In this document: in pieces, positions 41,602 through 50,916 of the stretch
How the letters are laid out: every line of letters begins with the position of its first letter
Numbering within the stretch: position 1 is the first letter of the stretch
NCBI GenBank assembly: GCA_020723105.1
Contig: DYJL01000018.1
Coordinates: 1-57,537 of the forward strand
Direction of reading: 5' to 3'
Length of the DNA: 57,537 bases
Source of the DNA: Nitrospira japonica
Lineage (GTDB): Bacteria > Nitrospirota > Thermodesulfovibrionia > UBA6902
Made by a program: the position numbers and the translations under genes
The notes under the pieces: generated by a model
The model's database searches: none
Seen by the model: the letters and a program-made list of their open reading frames with translations, nothing else
Told to the model about the DNA's origin: nothing

Positions 41602-43200
41602 ATGGAAAATCATGCAAAGGATATTCTGTTTATTGTAGGTCCGAAATGCGACGTACTTAGTCCGCCGTTGAGCGTCCCCTGTTTGACCGCATATCTCAGA
41701 AAAAAGGGATATGATGTTGAGGTATATGATTTAAATCTTGCCTGCTATTTGAACAGGGATGAAAAGTATAAAGAATACTGGACTGTTAAATTTCAGGAAT
41801 TCTGGATGAGAGCTGATTCTGTTGAAGCCTATTTCGGTGATAATGCAAAATTTGTACTTGATCTATTATTTAAGATCTCAGCTGAAAAACCCATTGCTGT
41901 AGGATTTACCAATTGGTTTACAAATTTCGAATCCAATTTGTATATAGCGGGAAGAATAAAAACTATTTCCCCTGAAACAAAGATAATCTTCGGGGGGCCT
42001 GAAATATGGATGAGGCTGAATTCAGGCAGACTGACGGATGAGCAGCATAGTTTTATCGATGCTTTTGTAGTGGGTGAAGGAGAAGAGACATTGGATGAGC
42101 TTATGGCATTGATCAAAAAAGGTGAAGATATTTCAAGTTGTCCAGGCATAGCTTATTTTCATGAGAAGAGCATAATTTCAGTCCCAGGACGCAGGCGAAT
42201 TATGGATCTTAGACACATGCCCTCCCCTGATTATACCGATTTTGACCTGAAGAACTATGAGGCAAATGGCAAGATAGTCAACGCTTATTTCAGCCGCGGG
42301 TGTGTTAATAAATGCATATATTGTGACGAAAGGACATTATGGGGGGTATTCCGCACAAAGTCAGGCAGTCAGGTTTTCAATGAAATAAAAGAAATGTCTG
42401 AAAAGTATCCGCAATTGGTCCATATTTATTTTAATGATTCCCTGGTCAACGGGAACATCAGGGCGCTGAAGGAATTTTGTCAGCTTATGATCGTTTCATC
42501 ATTAAAGATCGAATGGGAAGTCAATGCGATCATTCGTAAAGAGATGGATGCTGAATTGCTGGAATTAATGAAAAAGGCCGGATGCAGGCGACTGATATAC
42601 GGCGTTGAGAGTACGTCAAAAAGTGTTCTGGCGAATGTGGGAAAGGTGTTTTCGAGAGATGCGGACATGGACAAAATAGTCAGGGACACTTCAAATGCAG
42701 GAATTGAGGCATTTCTGAATTTCATGTTCGGACTGCCGGGAGAGACAGATGCTGACGCCCTTGAGAATATTGATTTTGTCATCAGGAACAAAGACTACAT
42801 TCATACCGTTGTCCCGACATTTGCTTTATGTAATCTAAGCCCGTTCTCAGATGCATATTTAAACCCGGAAAAATACGGAATAAATAAGAAAGTAGACATA
42901 TGTTACTGGGAAAGTGACGACGGCACAAATAATTTTCCGGTACGTTTGTCCAGATTTGAAAGATTTTGCAGGGAAGTGAATAAGCACAAAATCAATACCA
43001 GCTATCCGCATAATGAACTGATGGACCGTGACAAGAAGCTTGGTTTCTACTATTGCTACATTAAAGAATATCAAAAGGCAATCGAGTTCCTGGTTCGCGC
43101 TGTTGAAATAGAGCCATGGGACAGTGCGGCTGCAAATACACTAAAAACATGCCGTTACTTAGTATCAAAAAATCTGGCCCATATGCAGTCGACAGGGTAA
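41602..43200 (+). CDS. B12-binding radical SAM protein (single unit)
   Basis: A 532-residue protein from ATG 41602 (GGAGAG 7 bp upstream; ATG 41587 would add 5 residues and has no site). A B12-binding-like domain at 1-190 (LSPPLSVPCLTAYLRKKGYDVEVYDLN) is followed by radical SAM SRGCVNKCIYC (C234, C238, C241) and NDSLVNGN. The late GLPGETDADALENIDFVIRNKDYI block lies before a short TPR-like tail. It is collinear with each half of the tandem protein at 31977 and is probably the ancestor-like form. Confidence 0.88.
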   Translation: MENHAKDILFIVGPKCDVLSPPLSVPCLTAYLRKKGYDVEVYDLNLACYLNRDEKYKEYWTVKFQEFWMRADSVEAYFGDNAKFVLDLLFKISAEKPIAVGFTNWFTNFESNLYIAGRIKTISPETKIIFGGPEIWMRLNSGRLTDEQHSFIDAFVVGEGEETLDELMALIKKGEDISSCPGIAYFHEKSIISVPGRRRIMDLRHMPSPDYTDFDLKNYEANGKIVNAYFSRGCVNKCIYCDERTLWGVFRTKSGSQVFNEIKEMSEKYPQLVHIYFNDSLVNGNIRALKEFCQLMIVSSLKIEWEVNAIIRKEMDAELLELMKKAGCRRLIYGVESTSKSVLANVGKVFSRDADMDKIVRDTSNAGIEAFLNFMFGLPGETDADALENIDFVIRNKDYIHTVVPTFALCNLSPFSDAYLNPEKYGINKKVDICYWESDDGTNNFPVRLSRFERFCREVNKHKINTSYPHNELMDRDKKLGFYYCYIKEYQKAIEFLVRAVEIEPWDSAAANTLKTCRYLVSKNLAHMQSTG

Positions 43201-43344
43201 ATGAATTGGTCTTGTGATGAAATTATTAGAAAAGCCTAAAACATGGTTCTGAAAAACACACATACAGACACAGACTGGAGAAGCGCATTCAATCTATGAA
43301 GGAGAGATACAAATAGCCGATAGCTGTTTGTAATAGCTAATGAC

Positions 43345-44334
43345 ATGAACATCAGCATGTTTTCAGCAGGGATTGTTCCTCCGGTTTATTATGGCGGAAC
43401 GGAACGGGTAGTGGACTGGCTCATAAAAGAGTTGTGCGCTCTGGGACATAAGGTATATTTTTTCGGCCCCGCGGGTTCTGATGTTCCAATAGCTGAACAG
43501 GTAGTTTATCTGGATTTTCCGGAGGGACGCATTAATGAAAATCCGATTGATTTTCGGGAACAAATTCCTGTTGACACAGAGCTGCTCCATATGCATTGCG
43601 CTACAAATCTGGATTACGGATATCCTGTGCTGAAAACAGTGCACGGTTATCCATTTCACAGAGGGCAGATTCTTGCAACAAGAGAACAGTTTGATGAGGA
43701 TTATTCATTCGTGAGCAAAGCCCACAGGAATGCATGCGGAAGGCCTGAAAATCCTTTCGTGTACAACGGCATAGATTTAAATGAATACATTTACTCTGAA
43801 AGCAAGAATGATTATTTTCTTTTTCTTGGGAAGGTGGACTGGGCCGTAAAAGGACTTCAGCTTGCTTTAAAAGTTGCAATGGATATGAAATTGAAATTAG
43901 TAATTGCAGGAGATTTTTTTGACCCCACTTTTTATACAAGGATATTGAAAGGGCTGCTGAGTGAGGACTTTCAGTACATTGGGCCTGTAGGGGGAGGAGA
44001 GAAGGCAAAATTACTGGCAAAGGCGCGGGCCCTGCTATTCCCTACCATGTGGCCGGAACCTTTTGGGCTTGTTGTTACAGAGGCCCTTGCAAGCGGCACT
44101 CCGGTTTTAACTTCTTTTGAAGGAGCTATGCCTGAAATCATGCTTCAGGGGGTTACCGGATTTATGTGCAGGACCGTTGGGGAGATGAAAAAAAATATAA
44201 AATTGCTGGACCGGATTGATCCCAGAAATTGCAGGGAGCATGTGGAGAGGCATTTTACTTCAAGAAGGATGGCTCTCGATTATCTCAAGCTTTATGAGGA
44301 AATGATAAAAAAATATGCTACTGTTGGCACTTGA
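43345..44334 (+). CDS. GT4 glycosyltransferase
   Basis: A 329-residue GT-B protein with an acceptor-domain opening FSAGIVPPVYYGGTERVVDWL, FLGKVDWAVKGLQLALKVA, and the donor-site block PTMWPEPFGLVVTEALASGTPVL. It is preceded by 144 bp without a gene that has a Shine-Dalgarno-like AAGGAGAG at 43299 but no start at the right spacing. The ATG itself lacks a good site. It is soluble, with unknown acceptor. Confidence 0.86.
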   Translation: MNISMFSAGIVPPVYYGGTERVVDWLIKELCALGHKVYFFGPAGSDVPIAEQVVYLDFPEGRINENPIDFREQIPVDTELLHMHCATNLDYGYPVLKTVHGYPFHRGQILATREQFDEDYSFVSKAHRNACGRPENPFVYNGIDLNEYIYSESKNDYFLFLGKVDWAVKGLQLALKVAMDMKLKLVIAGDFFDPTFYTRILKGLLSEDFQYIGPVGGGEKAKLLAKARALLFPTMWPEPFGLVVTEALASGTPVLTSFEGAMPEIMLQGVTGFMCRTVGEMKKNIKLLDRIDPRNCREHVERHFTSRRMALDYLKLYEEMIKKYATVGT

Positions 44335-44354
44335 ATGCCAGAAAGGAAGCACTG

Positions 44355-44402
44355 ATGAACATTAATTTTGTCATACGCAACAAGGATTACATTTTCGATT
44401 AA
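44355..44402 (+). pseudogene. Short relic of a B12-radical SAM gene
   Basis: Sixteen codons reading NINFVIRNKDYI followed by FD and a stop. The intact gene at 41602 has NIDFVIRNKDYI (about 42766-42801), with 29 of 36 bases identical over that stretch by eye. Nothing before or after continues the similarity. The rest of the 44335-44684 gap holds this relic, AT-rich DNA and the sigma-54 promoter. Confidence 0.6.
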
Positions 44403-44590
44403 GGATCAAGAGGATATTTCTCAATTTTTTTATTTCAGGGTTATGTCAATGTGCTGACGTTTGAATCTAAAGGCCTGACAAATGCATTTAAAGGCTGATA
44501 TAACATACCTCCTAAAAAATCTAATTAAAATAAACACATACCCATATCTTATTCATCCGATCAATAAGGTCCGGTAATGATACATCCTTT

Positions 44591-44606
44591 TGGCAAGGGA
44601 ATTGCA
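44591..44606 (+). promoter_or_regulatory. Sigma-54 promoter of the second island unit
   Basis: TGGCAAGGGAATTGCA has GG-N10-GC spacing and is nearly identical to the promoter at 24318. The predicted start is near 44617, leaving 68 bases to the ATG at 44685. Confidence 0.78.
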
Positions 44607-44684
44607 TTATAGCGAGGAAGGTCAATCTGACCATGTGTGTTTATTTGGTTGAAATGGAGACACGCTGGATATATTGAGAACAAT

Positions 44685-47417
44685 ATGACACAGAGAATTC
44701 TGATATTTAACTGGCATGAAGGCTATATTAATCTTTTAGCCAGAACCGGCTATCAGTTTGATGTTGCAGAGGTATGGAAGGGCCACAGGTTTGGATGGAT
44801 AAAGGAGTTTACGCCGGTTCCGGAAAATTGCCGCCTCATATCAGAGGACGAGGCGTTTTCAGGACTGAAAGAAGGCCGGTATGACAGGGTTGTTTCCCAG
44901 AACATTGATGACCTCTTGCTGGTATATGAATACAGGGCGCCTATAATACAGCTTTTCCATACGAAATTTTCATACATGACCGCATTGCTGCCGGAACATG
45001 CAAAAAAATATCTTCGTGAAAAATTAATAGAAGTAATCAGTTTAATAAATGACATTACCCTGGTTTTTGTATCTTCTTCCAAAAAGAAGGACTGGGGTTT
45101 TGAAGGGGAGGTCCTTCTTCCCGGCATAGACCCTGATGAATATGGCTCCTATCATGGAAGCATCGAAAAGGTATTAAGGGTTGGAAACGGGCTGACCCTT
45201 AGCAGCATGAAACATATCAGGGAAAAGCTGCTCGGAGAAATTCCGTGCACAGTCATTGGAGACAGCCCTAACATACCGGAAGCCTTACTGCCGTCGGACC
45301 GTCAGGAATACAGGAGTTATCTGCAGGGCCACCGGCTTTATCTGAGTATGTTAAATGATAAGGATGACGATGGTTATAACCTTTCAATGCTTGAGGCTAT
45401 GGCCACTGGAATGCCGGTTGTTTCTGTAGCAAATGCAACATCACCCCTTATTAATGGTGTTAACGGGTATATATCTGATGATAACGCATATCTGAGGGAA
45501 AGAATCAACGAACTGCTTAACAACAAAGCGTTGGCTGATGCGCTTGGCAAAAAGGCAAGAGAAACGGTTATTGAGAAATTTCCGGTAAAAACGTTTATTG
45601 AAAACTGGAAGAGGGTGCTTGAACCCATGCCAAAGCCATCAAGAGGACGGACACTGTTTGAAAAAAATCTTTTGGTACTTAAGGAGCGTAACCCCGGACT
45701 GTCAGAAACAATTGAAAGGCAGAAGCCGGACTCTCAACACGAGATTGTTAAAATAAAATCCGGAAAGATGTCTTTGAAGGTTGATAATATTCTGCTGCAC
45801 AGTCTTTATGATCCGGAAAAAGAAGCTGAAGAATGGGTAACGCACTATGAAGAAAAGATTGACGCCGCAGCATCAATTGTGGTTCTCGGTTTCGGGCTTG
45901 GCTATCATATTGCAGAGCTGTGCAAAAGAACTGAAAAGGAAATAATTGTTTTTGAACCTCGTCTTGAGATTTTAAGTACCGCGCTGCAGTCTGTCTGTCT
46001 GTCATCGGCGCTTAAAAAGATAAGGATAGTGACCGGTGAGAGGATACCTTCTTTAGGAAATAATCCCCTTGCAGTCCTCCAGCACAAACCGTCTGTAAGC
46101 ATCAGCCGTAGATATTTTGAAAAACTGCTGACACGTATGGAAGCCCGTGAAAAAATCAACAAAGGGATAAAAATACTCGTTGTCGGTCCTTTGTATGGCG
46201 GCTCTCTCCCAATCGCTGTTAATTGTTCTTCTACATTGAAGAAAATGGGGCATCGGGTGGAACTTCTGGACAACAGCAGATTTGCCGAGGCTATGTTCTT
46301 TGCCAAAAATATAACAAAAGACAAATTCAGATATAACAGCATGATTGATAATCTTTCGGCCTTTCTTACGGAAGCGGTTCTCGCCCGATGCGAGACCTTT
46401 AAACCGGACCTCGTCTTTGTGCTGGCACAGGCGCCTATGACAGTTGAGGGCCTGAAGAAATTAAAAAATGATAACATCCCGACTGCGTTCTGGTTTGTTG
46501 AAGATTTCAGGGTGATGAATTACTGGAGAAATATTGCCGGCCATTATGATTACTTTTTCACCATACAGAAAGGTGCTTTGTTTAATGAGCTGAAAAAAGC
46601 AGGAGCGAGAAATTATCACTATCTTCCACTCGCGGCTAACCAGGATGTTCACAGGAAAATTGAGTTGACTGATAATGAAAAAAATTATTACGGCAGTGAC
46701 GTTTCTTTTGTTGGCGCCGGGTATTACAACAGGAGACATTTATTCAAGGGCCTGATTGATTATGATTTCAAGATATGGGGCACAGACTGGGATATGAACT
46801 CAGCCCTTGCAGGATGTGTGCAGAGGGCTGGTGAGAGAGTTGATACAGATGACATTGTCAGGATATTCAATTCATCAAAGATAAACATAAATCTCCACTC
46901 ATCAACATACCACAAGGGAATAAATCCTTTCGGGGATTTTGTAAATCCAAGGACCTTTGAGCTTGCAAGCTGCGGGGCTTTCCAGCTTATTGACAACCGT
47001 TCTGAGCTTGCAGATTTTTTTGAGCAGGGAGAAGAGATAATTGTATTTGAAGGACTTGAGGACCTCAGACAGAAGATTACATATTATCTCGACCACACCG
47101 AAGAAAGGGAGAAAATAGCAGAGAAGTCCCGGCAGAGGGTAATTAAGGAACATACTTATAAACACCGGATGCAGCAGATGCTGGACCTTTTAGCGGATAG
47201 CGGATTTCAGCCTCTGTCAGAGGATGATGACGGCGAAAGCGTTGAGGCCCTTATTGAAGAAGCAGGCCCGGGCAGTGAACTGTCTGAATATCTTTCAAGG
47301 TTTATGACTAAAGAAAGAATAACCCTCTCTGATATTGTCAAGGATATAGAAGAAAGTGAGGGGGACCTGACACGAACAGAAGCTCTAATGCTTACCATGA
47401 ATGAGTTTGTGAAATAG
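44685..47417 (+). CDS. GT4-Maf-like-CgeB-like triple fusion glycosyltransferase
   Basis: A 910-residue protein from ATG 44685 (a GTG at 44637 would add 16 residues). Residues 1-345 are a GT4-type domain (MLEAMATGMPVVSVANATSPL). Residues about 355-475 are a Maf-like N-terminal module (LHSLYDPEKEAEEW, VVLGFGLGYHIAEL, IIVFEP). Residues about 485-870 are CgeB-like (VVGPLYGGSLPIAVN; FELASCGAFQLIDNRSELADFFEQ). A 40-residue acidic tail ends the protein. The last two modules match the gene at 39902. It probably transfers several sugars; the acceptor is inferred to be flagellin. Confidence 0.83.
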   Translation: MTQRILIFNWHEGYINLLARTGYQFDVAEVWKGHRFGWIKEFTPVPENCRLISEDEAFSGLKEGRYDRVVSQNIDDLLLVYEYRAPIIQLFHTKFSYMTALLPEHAKKYLREKLIEVISLINDITLVFVSSSKKKDWGFEGEVLLPGIDPDEYGSYHGSIEKVLRVGNGLTLSSMKHIREKLLGEIPCTVIGDSPNIPEALLPSDRQEYRSYLQGHRLYLSMLNDKDDDGYNLSMLEAMATGMPVVSVANATSPLINGVNGYISDDNAYLRERINELLNNKALADALGKKARETVIEKFPVKTFIENWKRVLEPMPKPSRGRTLFEKNLLVLKERNPGLSETIERQKPDSQHEIVKIKSGKMSLKVDNILLHSLYDPEKEAEEWVTHYEEKIDAAASIVVLGFGLGYHIAELCKRTEKEIIVFEPRLEILSTALQSVCLSSALKKIRIVTGERIPSLGNNPLAVLQHKPSVSISRRYFEKLLTRMEAREKINKGIKILVVGPLYGGSLPIAVNCSSTLKKMGHRVELLDNSRFAEAMFFAKNITKDKFRYNSMIDNLSAFLTEAVLARCETFKPDLVFVLAQAPMTVEGLKKLKNDNIPTAFWFVEDFRVMNYWRNIAGHYDYFFTIQKGALFNELKKAGARNYHYLPLAANQDVHRKIELTDNEKNYYGSDVSFVGAGYYNRRHLFKGLIDYDFKIWGTDWDMNSALAGCVQRAGERVDTDDIVRIFNSSKININLHSSTYHKGINPFGDFVNPRTFELASCGAFQLIDNRSELADFFEQGEEIIVFEGLEDLRQKITYYLDHTEEREKIAEKSRQRVIKEHTYKHRMQQMLDLLADSGFQPLSEDDDGESVEALIEEAGPGSELSEYLSRFMTKERITLSDIVKDIEESEGDLTRTEALMLTMNEFVK

Positions 47418-47418
47418 G

Positions 47419-49158
47419 ATGAAAGAAATATTAATCATAAATCTCACACGGATGGGCGACCTCCTGCAGACAACACCTTTGATGGCAGGATTTAAAGAAG
47501 CCTATCCCGGAGTCAGAATTACACTCGTGATTAATTCTTCTTTTGTGGAAATCTGTAAAGGCATTCCGTTTATCGGGGACCTTATTGTCTTTGACATGCA
47601 CGGTTTCAGAGACCGGCTTTTACAGAAAGAGCACAGCCTGGTTGAAAACTACAAATTAATAGAGAGCCTGATAAACAGGATTAACGAGAAGGAATATGAC
47701 CTGGCTCTTAATTTAACCCATTCTCCAATCAGCGCTTTAATTATTTCTCTGATCCGGGCCCGTGAAATAAGAGGTTTTACAATTGATTCCGAGGGACACC
47801 GGGTAATACGGCACCCCTGGTTAAGATACTTCTTCAATGTGGTTCCCAACAGGGATTATAATCCGTTTCATCTTGTTGATATGTATCTTAAAGCAGGCGG
47901 GGTTATGCCGCAACGGAAAGGACTGATATTTGAAATACCCGAAGATGGTGAAAGGAAATCTGAAGAACTTTTAACAGCTCGTGGAATTTCAGGTAAGGAG
48001 CTTATGGTCGGGATTCATCTCGGCGCCAGCAAAAGCGACAAGACCTGGCCTGTGTCGTCCTTTGCAGCGCTTGCAGACATGATTACAGAGGAATCAGGGG
48101 CGAAGATACTTCTTTTCGGGTCACCTTCTGAAGCAGATTTGGGAAGGGAATTTGAAATGAAAGTTAAAGCCCGGCCCATAAACTTTATAGGGCAGACCAG
48201 CATTGCAGAACTGTCGACCCTTCTTAGGAAGTGTTTAGTGCTTATCAGCAACGACACCGGGCCTCTTCATCTGGCCACTGCTGTTGGGACGAGGGTTATA
48301 GATATTTTTACTGCAAATGTTCATTTCCTGGAAACAGGGCCTTATGGCGAGGGACATTATGTTATACAGGCAGATCTTCCCTGCGTGCCCTGTGCCTTTA
48401 ATGTGCAATGTAACAATATGGTGTGCAAGGACCTTATAAGGCCCTTGCATGTTTTTGAGATTGCAAAGGAGATTATACACGGAAACTTTGCAACAGCCGT
48501 ACCGGATCCTCACATGTTTAATAACGTTCAGATTTACCAAACACATTTCAAGGATGACGGGTCTTTAGGATTTTATCCCTTGCTTAGAAAACCTCTCAAC
48601 AAGGAAATAATATACCGCATCCTTTACAGCGGAGTATGGAACAGAAAGCTGAGCAGAAATGCAGATAGAGTTTATAACGAGGTCTGCAGAGAATTGTCAT
48701 CTTGTTATGCATTAGATAATATTGATGAAGTAGTGATTTCATTAGGCAGTGATATTAAAGTCCTGGAGAAATTTTCAGAGCTTGCAAATGAAGGACAGGT
48801 CCTTGCCGGCCTGATTGCTGAAGAAGCAGGCCGTAAGAATCCGGATGTGGAAAAACTGAAAAGAATCTGGGTAAATCTTGAGACCCTCGATAATAAGATA
48901 GAAGTTCTCGGACATACCAACCCCTGCTTCAGGCCTTTTACAATATTTTTTGCTTATTCAAAAGAAGCTCTGGAAGGGAATGATTTGCTTAAACTCTCTG
49001 CTGATACTTGCGGTATTTATGAGGACCTGCTGACAGGATCTGTATTTATGCTGCAATTGATGAGAGACATTAAATTATTTCTTGAAGCGGCAACGAAACC
49101 GTTAAACGGCAAACTTAACGTGGATCAGATTCGTGGCACAGAATATTCAGTTTATTAG
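47419..49158 (+). CDS. GT9 glycosyltransferase with unknown C-terminal domain
   Basis: A 579-residue protein. Residues 1-350 are GT9 (EILIINLTRMGDLLQTTPLM; GIHLGASKSDKTWPVSSFAAL; LISNDTGPLHLATAVGTRVIDIF), followed by a Cys-rich stretch (LPCVPCAFNVQCNNMVC). Residues about 370-579 are helical and not recognised, possibly an acceptor-binding domain. ATG overlaps no neighbour but begins 2 bp after the preceding stop, so they are co-transcribed. Confidence 0.86.
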   Translation: MKEILIINLTRMGDLLQTTPLMAGFKEAYPGVRITLVINSSFVEICKGIPFIGDLIVFDMHGFRDRLLQKEHSLVENYKLIESLINRINEKEYDLALNLTHSPISALIISLIRAREIRGFTIDSEGHRVIRHPWLRYFFNVVPNRDYNPFHLVDMYLKAGGVMPQRKGLIFEIPEDGERKSEELLTARGISGKELMVGIHLGASKSDKTWPVSSFAALADMITEESGAKILLFGSPSEADLGREFEMKVKARPINFIGQTSIAELSTLLRKCLVLISNDTGPLHLATAVGTRVIDIFTANVHFLETGPYGEGHYVIQADLPCVPCAFNVQCNNMVCKDLIRPLHVFEIAKEIIHGNFATAVPDPHMFNNVQIYQTHFKDDGSLGFYPLLRKPLNKEIIYRILYSGVWNRKLSRNADRVYNEVCRELSSCYALDNIDEVVISLGSDIKVLEKFSELANEGQVLAGLIAEEAGRKNPDVEKLKRIWVNLETLDNKIEVLGHTNPCFRPFTIFFAYSKEALEGNDLLKLSADTCGIYEDLLTGSVFMLQLMRDIKLFLEAATKPLNGKLNVDQIRGTEYSVY

Positions 49159-49196
49159 CGGCCTGGTTTCTGGTCCTTTTTGAAAAGGAGGAAAGG

Positions 49197-49631
49197 ATGA
49201 ATGATTTAAAGGATGAGGTTGAGAATCCAGCTTTGCTGAAAGCGATTAAGGACACCTTTGTAGACGCAAGAGACACGGCGCAGAAACTCGCGCAGCAGTT
49301 CAAGGATAATGTCCTGCAGTTAAGGGTGGAGGGGAGCGAAAACGTATTTAATCAACTGGCACAGGATATCACGGACCTTCAGTGCTTTCTGGAATATATT
49401 GGTGAACTCAGTGAAGGAATGAAATATTTTAAAGATGTTGAATCACCGTCTGATCCCGTAACACATCTCGGCGCCGGCCTTAATCTTTTTAAGGAGATAA
49501 ATGCGGCGATTGAGATAAAGGACTGGATAATGCTGTCAGATCTTATTGAATATGAATTAGTGCCTCTGTTGCTTAAAGAGGATGAGTGGCTGGGTTGCTT
49601 AGAGGAAAAACTGAAAATTTATGAGTGCTGA
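49197..49631 (+). CDS. Conserved-looking helical protein of unknown function
   Basis: A 144-residue all-helical acidic protein without signal peptide or membrane segment. Strong AAAAGGAGGAAAGG site. The part with IEIKDWIMLSDLIEYELVPLL looks structured and acidic. I do not recognise a family. It closes the island and may serve as a chaperone or adaptor, comparable in size to FliS and FliT, but this is speculative. Confidence 0.7.
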   Translation: MNDLKDEVENPALLKAIKDTFVDARDTAQKLAQQFKDNVLQLRVEGSENVFNQLAQDITDLQCFLEYIGELSEGMKYFKDVESPSDPVTHLGAGLNLFKEINAAIEIKDWIMLSDLIEYELVPLLLKEDEWLGCLEEKLKIYEC

Positions 49632-49655
49632 AGGCAGAGAGGAGAATATATAGCA

Positions 49656-50282
49656 GTGGAAAAATCTGAATTCAGAATACTGCTAGCTGATGACGATGCA
49701 ATGGTAAGGGATGTCATCGTAAAATTTCTTTCCGAACAGGGGTATTCCATAAGAGCTGTAGATAGCGGCACTGAGGCCTTGAAATATCTCAGGCTTGAGG
49801 ACTGGCATCTTGTGCTTACTGATCTTAGAATGCCGGGCGCTGACGGACTGGAGGTGCTGCGGACGGCTGTGCGGATAAATCCTAAAATTGCAGTAGTCAT
49901 CCTTACGGCCTACGGGACCCTTGATACAGCGCTTGAGGCGGTCCGGGACGGAGCATATAACTATATAGCCAAGCCCTTTACAATGCAGCAGTTGCTGCTG
50001 GTTGTCAGAAATGCGTATAAACTGACGGTCCTAATGAAGGAAAATGAAAGATTGTCGAGTCATCTGAGAGATATATACAGAAATAATGAAACTATTAAAA
50101 TTGTTGAAGACAGTAAAAATACAGAGGCAAAGCAGGATCCTTTAGGACGAATTGATAAACTGAAAGAACTTAATATTATTAATGCTGACGAAGCCAGCAT
50201 ATTAAAACAACGGTTGATGTCGGGAGATGAGAATGTCAGAAGATACAACTCCCTTGTGAAAGATCTGAAGAAGAAATATTGA
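49656..50282 (+). CDS. Response regulator receiver protein without DNA-binding domain
   Basis: A 208-residue protein. The receiver domain (about 7-122) has the acidic pocket DDD, phosphoacceptor D56 (LVLTDLRMPG), conserved T (VILTAYG) and K (YIAKPF). A C-terminal coiled coil (about 125-150) and a short helical domain (KLKELNIINADEASILKQRLM) replace any output domain. The C-terminal piece resembles SHOCT-like helices. GTG start with GAGGAG. The kinase may be the PAS kinase at 52392 or a chemotaxis-type kinase elsewhere. Confidence 0.88.
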   Translation: MEKSEFRILLADDDAMVRDVIVKFLSEQGYSIRAVDSGTEALKYLRLEDWHLVLTDLRMPGADGLEVLRTAVRINPKIAVVILTAYGTLDTALEAVRDGAYNYIAKPFTMQQLLLVVRNAYKLTVLMKENERLSSHLRDIYRNNETIKIVEDSKNTEAKQDPLGRIDKLKELNIINADEASILKQRLMSGDENVRRYNSLVKDLKKKY

Positions 50283-50313
50283 AATAGATGAAGACATGGA
50301 TAAGGAGGTAGAA

Positions 50314-50916
50314 ATGTCAGGTGAAAACAGGCAGAAAAACGAAGGAGAAAAGAGAAGCTATTTCAGGGTTGATGATGTGATTTCGGTAATTGTAAATCCG
50401 GTAAACCTTGCAAGCGAAAAAGACAGGGAGATTCTGAAAGACGTTGCCAGTTCCCGGACGTTTTCATTGCTTAAGGAACAGGATACATCCGAGCTTGAGA
50501 GACTGGAGGGTGCTTCAGAGTTTGGCGGTAACAGGAAGTTGTTTGAAGTAATAAATGAAATAAAACTCAAACTGGATTTTCTTATCAATCATTTCTTTAT
50601 TGAAAAGGAAGGCCTTTCAGCAACTGAAAAGAAGCTGGTTAACATAAGCGCTTCCGGCATAAAATTTACAATAAAAAATCCTGTAAAAGAAAAAGATATC
50701 CTTGAAATCAAGCTGCTCCTGCCCACATATCCGCCTGTAGCTGTTTTTGCATATGGTGAAGTAAAAAGGGTGAAGCTGATGGAAGATCAGACCTACGAAG
50801 TGGCCCTTGAATATCTTAATATGGGAGAGACTGTCAGAAATGAAATAATACAGTATACGCTGAACCATCAGAGAGAGACGATAAAAAAAATCAAGGTAAG
50901 CGGTAAACATGAATAA
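50314..50916 (+). CDS. PilZ domain protein
   Basis: A 200-residue protein from ATG 50314, preferred because AAGGAGG lies 5 bp upstream; ATG 50296 would place that site inside the gene. The start has EKRSYFRVDD. The C-terminal domain (about 100-195) carries NISASGIKF and VFAYGEVKRV, as in PilZ domains. An RxxxR-type pair (R..YFR) may be split from the beta-barrel. PilZ proteins bind c-di-GMP and can brake the motor. It sits directly before motA. Confidence 0.82.
   Translation: MSGENRQKNEGEKRSYFRVDDVISVIVNPVNLASEKDREILKDVASSRTFSLLKEQDTSELERLEGASEFGGNRKLFEVINEIKLKLDFLINHFFIEKEGLSATEKKLVNISASGIKFTIKNPVKEKDILEIKLLLPTYPPVAVFAYGEVKRVKLMEDQTYEVALEYLNMGETVRNEIIQYTLNHQRETIKKIKVSGKHE

Noticed and set aside
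43299-43330. A lost small gene after the AAGGAGAG at 43299
   Set aside because: No start codon at workable spacing, and frames close within a few codons.
44637-44684. GTG 44637 as the start of the triple-fusion transferase
   Set aside because: The added residues have no family similarity. MTQRILIFNW from 44685 looks like the natural start of a GT-B fold, although neither start has a strong ribosome site.
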